Assembly: GCA_016292295.1 (NCBI GenBank)
Contig: JADNEJ010000617.1
Span: forward strand, 1-7,376
DNA: 7,376 nucleotides
Source of the DNA: Candidatus Thiodictyon intracellulare
GTDB lineage: Bacteria; Pseudomonadota; Gammaproteobacteria; Chromatiales; Chromatiaceae
Direction: 5' to 3'
Positions 5,155-7,376 of the stretch are shown here, one piece after another (position 1 is the stretch's first letter; every line of letters starts with the position of its first letter). Position numbers and translations under genes: made by a program. The notes under the pieces were generated by a model. The model was not told the origin of the DNA. It ran no database searches and worked only from the letters and a program-made list of their open reading frames with translations.

Positions 5155-6512
5155 TGTGGAGCCTCAAGCCAGTCGCCGAGCGGGTCGGGGGGCGCCTCCT
5201 GGGCGCGGACGCGTTCTTCAACGCCGTGGTGACCAACAGCCGTGCAGACTGCGCCGGGGCGCTCTTCGTGGCCCTGCGCGGTGAGCGCTTCGACGGTCAC
5301 GACTATGTGGCGGGCGCTCAGACCAAGGGCGCGGCGGCCGCCCTGGTGGACCACCCGCTCCCGCTCGACCTGCCCCAATGGGTGGTCGAGGATACCCGGC
5401 TGGCCTTGGGTTCGCTAGCCGCGGCCTGGCGCGCGCGCTTTCCGGGCCGGGTGGCAGCGGTCACCGGTAGCAACGGCAAGACGACGGTCAAGGAGATGCT
5501 CGCCGCCATCCTCTCCCGGGTCGGGCCGACCCGCGCCACCCAGGGCAACCTGAACAACGACATCGGCATGCCACTGACTCTGCTGCGCGCCCGGGATGAG
5601 GCCTTCCTGGTGCTGGAGATGGGGGCCAACCATCCGGGTGAGATCGCCTATATGACGGGCATCGGCCGGCCGGAGGTGGCGCTCATCACCAACGCCGGGC
5701 GCGCCCACCTGGAGGGCTTCGGCAGCCTTGAGGGGGTGGCCCGCGCCAAGGGCGAGATCGCCCAAGGGCTGCCGCCAGACGGAATTTTCGTGGTGCCCGG
5801 CGACTCCCCCTACACCCCCCTGTGGCAGGGGCTGGCGGCCGATCGCAGGGTGCAAACCTTCGCCCTGGATACCCCGGCCGACCTGTGGGCGGCGAGCGGC
5901 TCGATTGCGGTGCGCTGGGACGCGAACGGGTTCCGCACCGCCTTCACGGCGAATCGGAGCGGCGCCCCGTATCCGCTGGAGCTGCGCCTCGCCGGTGTCC
6001 ACAACGTACGCAACGCGCTCGCCGCCGCCGCCGCCGCGCTGGCCCTCGGGGTCGAATGGGACGCGGTGCGCGCCGGTCTGCCGGCGCTGGCCCCGGTCCC
6101 CGGGCGGCTCTGCCCGCACACCGGCGGCGGGCGGCGGATCATCGACGACACCTACAACGCCAACCCAGACTCAGTGGCCACCGCCGTGGAGGTGCTGACC
6201 GACCTGCCCGGGCGCCCCTGGCTGGTCCTGGGCGACCTGGGTGAGTTGGGTCCGCTCTCGCTGGACCTGCACCGCGAAGCGGGCAGCCAGGCGCGCGCCG
6301 CAGGGGTTGAACGCCTGTTCTGTGTCGGCACCCGCAGCGCCGCCGCCGCGGAGGCCTTCGGCGTCGGAGCGCAGCACTTCGCTGATCAGGCCGGGCTCAC
6401 CGCACAGTTGCGCGCCTCCATGACCCCTGACACTCTGGTCCTGATCAAGGGTTCGCGCGCAGCGCGCATGGAACTGGTGCTGAACGCCCTGTGCGGCGAT
6501 GACAGTGATTAG
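5154..6512 (+). CDS. murF: UDP-N-acetylmuramoyl-tripeptide--D-alanyl-D-alanine ligase MurF
   Basis: A 452-residue cytoplasmic Mur ligase, exactly the E. coli length. It uses ATP to add D-Ala-D-Ala to UDP-MurNAc-tripeptide, the last soluble step of precursor synthesis. The N-terminal substrate domain carries TNSR and LFVALRGERFDGHDY. The ATP P-loop is GSNGKTT (105-111), followed by the MurF-typical NLNNDIGMPLTLL, EMGANHPGEI (155-164), NAGRAHLEGFGS (180-191), DDTYNANPDS (331-340) and KGSRAARME (432-440). ATG 5154 is chosen because it gives the family N-terminus MWSLKPVAERVGGRL and has GAGG (5140-5143) ten bases upstream; the frame stays open back into ftsI, but that extension is not protein-like. 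The preceding murE is absent, although MurF needs the MurE product. The stop lies inside a 7-base tandem repeat. Confidence 0.96.
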   Translation: MWSLKPVAERVGGRLLGADAFFNAVVTNSRADCAGALFVALRGERFDGHDYVAGAQTKGAAAALVDHPLPLDLPQWVVEDTRLALGSLAAAWRARFPGRVAAVTGSNGKTTVKEMLAAILSRVGPTRATQGNLNNDIGMPLTLLRARDEAFLVLEMGANHPGEIAYMTGIGRPEVALITNAGRAHLEGFGSLEGVARAKGEIAQGLPPDGIFVVPGDSPYTPLWQGLAADRRVQTFALDTPADLWAASGSIAVRWDANGFRTAFTANRSGAPYPLELRLAGVHNVRNALAAAAAALALGVEWDAVRAGLPALAPVPGRLCPHTGGGRRIIDDTYNANPDSVATAVEVLTDLPGRPWLVLGDLGELGPLSLDLHREAGSQARAAGVERLFCVGTRSAAAAEAFGVGAQHFADQAGLTAQLRASMTPDTLVLIKGSRAARMELVLNALCGDDSD

Positions 6513-6526
6513 TGATTAGTGATTAG
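6504..6526. repeat. Tandem repeat (AGTGATT) x3 on the murF stop
   Basis: AGTGATT occurs three times in succession (6504-6510, 6511-6517, 6518-6524), followed by AG. The murF stop TAG (6510-6512) spans the first junction. Because the unit is seven bases, TAG and TGA stops are placed in all three frames, making translational read-through from murF impossible. It sits just before the insertion-element DNA and may reflect slippage or an insertion-associated duplication. Confidence 0.75.
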
Positions 6527-6539
6527 ATTTCAGCATCTA

Positions 6540-7376
6540 GTGCCCCGCGATGGAAATCCTAATGCCATTTTTTGAAGCATGTCGTAAACTACCATTTTTT
6601 CAGAATTCTACTCTACTGATTCCCTACGATGCCCTTACTGCGTGCTGCCCCCATCCCTGTAACCGATCGTGAGCGCGATCGTGAGCGTCGACAACTGAAG
6701 GCGTTTGAACGACAAACGACCTGTCCGCAGCAACTTGCGATGCGCGCACGGATTATCTTCTTGGCGAGTCGAGACGTCGGCGTGCGGGCGGCGGCCGACG
6801 AACTCGGTATCGGTCGCTCTACCGTCCAAGCTTGGCGGCGGCGGACGGAGAACTGCGACGCCAGCGTCGCGGAGCGGTTGTCGGATGCCTCGCGACCCGG
6901 TACGCCACTGATTTTCACGGCCGAGCAGATCTTCTGCGCGGTGGTGGCGCTGGCCTGCGAAGACCCGTGCGAGAGTGGGCGAGCCATCACCCATTGGACA
7001 CCATGGGAAATCGCCGACGAGGCAATGAAACGGGGGATTATCCCGAGCATCTCATCGCGCTCTATCGGGAGCTTTTTTAAAATCAGCGGACATCAAACCG
7101 CATTGCAGTCGCGGCTGGCGAAACGCCAAACCAGATCCCCAGTTCGCGGAAAAACTCCACGACATCTGCGAGACGTACCGTCTGGGCCCGGAGCGGGCGG
7201 CAGCGGGAATTCAGACAATCTCGGTTGACGAAATGACCGTAATACAGGTACTTGAGCGCATAGCGCCGACGCAGCCAATAACCTCGGGACGGGTCGAGCG
7301 CCGCGAGTTCGAGTATAAGCACCACGGCACCCATACCCTGATTGCCGGGTTCAACGTCGCGACCGGCAAGGTGACT
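6540..7376 (+). mobile_element. IS630-family insertion sequence, left part (right end outside window)
   Basis: A sharp fall in GC after murF and an IS630-type transposase mark an inserted element. IS630 elements insert at TA; the TA at 6538-6539 is a possible target and would make GTGCCCCGCG the left end. I cannot verify this without the right terminal repeat, which is beyond the window. The leader 6540-6628 holds CCATTTTTT twice (6565-6573 and 6592-6600), possibly subterminal transposase-binding repeats. The position is where mraY is normally found. Confidence 0.6.
6629..7376 (+). pseudogene. IS630-family transposase, frameshifted and cut by window end
   Basis: The first frame (6629-7078, 150 codons from ATG) encodes the N-terminal DNA-binding part: a helix-turn-helix region with VRAAADELGIGRSTVQAWRRR, then RPGTP and ITHWTPWEIADEAMKRGI typical of IS630 transposases. 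At the run T6A4 (7073-7082) the conserved protein moves to the +1 frame. It reads on from 7080 to the window end as KSADIKPH, then NAKPDPQFAEKLHDICETY, LGPERAAAGI and TISVDEMT, the last containing the first catalytic Asp of the DDE triad, and ends EFEYKHHGTHTLIAGFNVAT. The unshifted frame instead stops at 7226-7228. One extra T in the run accounts for the shift: with T5A4 the protein would read SFLKSAD. A programmed shift, transcript slippage or a sequencing error are alternatives to true inactivation. Confidence 0.8.

Noticed and set aside
7083..7334. Minus-strand open frame opposite the end of the transposase
   Set aside because: The plus strand encodes a clearly recognisable IS630 transposase segment here, so this is an antisense shadow.

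Overview
The window is GC-rich DNA (AT-rich only in the control region near 1200-1430 and in the patch near 6500-6630) from a gammaproteobacterium. It carries the start of a division and cell wall (dcw) cluster, and mobile or decaying DNA lies on both sides. The rnpB-mraZ adjacency, the E. coli-like lengths and motif positions of the dcw proteins, an Rpn-type transposase/nuclease remnant, a REP-like hairpin and an IS630-type transposase together fit a gamma lineage such as the purple sulfur bacteria (Chromatiales). The class is well supported; the order is an inference and the genus cannot be read from the sequence.

Layout. Positions 1-232 hold no gene but contain three short palindromes. Positions 233-574 (minus strand) are a decayed Rpn-family remnant. 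Positions 575-773 hold a REP-like hairpin, a perfect inverted repeat and the probable rnpB promoter. The RNase P RNA gene lies at about 774-1155. A 279-base AT-rich control region follows, with a near-consensus sigma-70 promoter (TTGACG, 17 bases, TAATAT) and a row of TGG repeats at 10-base steps that matches an MraZ operator. A tightly packed plus-strand operon comes next: mraZ, rsmH, ftsL and ftsI, with ATGA or longer overlaps. It then has a roughly 300-base slot, murF, a 7-base tandem repeat on the murF stop, and the left part of an IS630-type element whose transposase is frameshifted and runs off the window.

The operon links transcriptional control (MraZ), ribosome maturation (RsmH), the divisome (FtsL), septal peptidoglycan cross-linking (FtsI) and completion of the UDP-MurNAc-pentapeptide (MurF). 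The main anomaly is that murE, which normally lies between ftsI and murF, is absent. Its place is taken by a 300-base GC-rich stretch with four strong hairpins and a 100-codon open frame. That frame keeps murE-like junctions at both ends: ATGA with ftsI and TGATG with murF. mraY, expected after murF, is also missing, and the IS630-type element stands there instead. The cluster therefore looks rearranged, and an essential murE must be sought elsewhere in the genome. I see no clear sign of a wholly new system. The murE-less slot is the place most worth checking.
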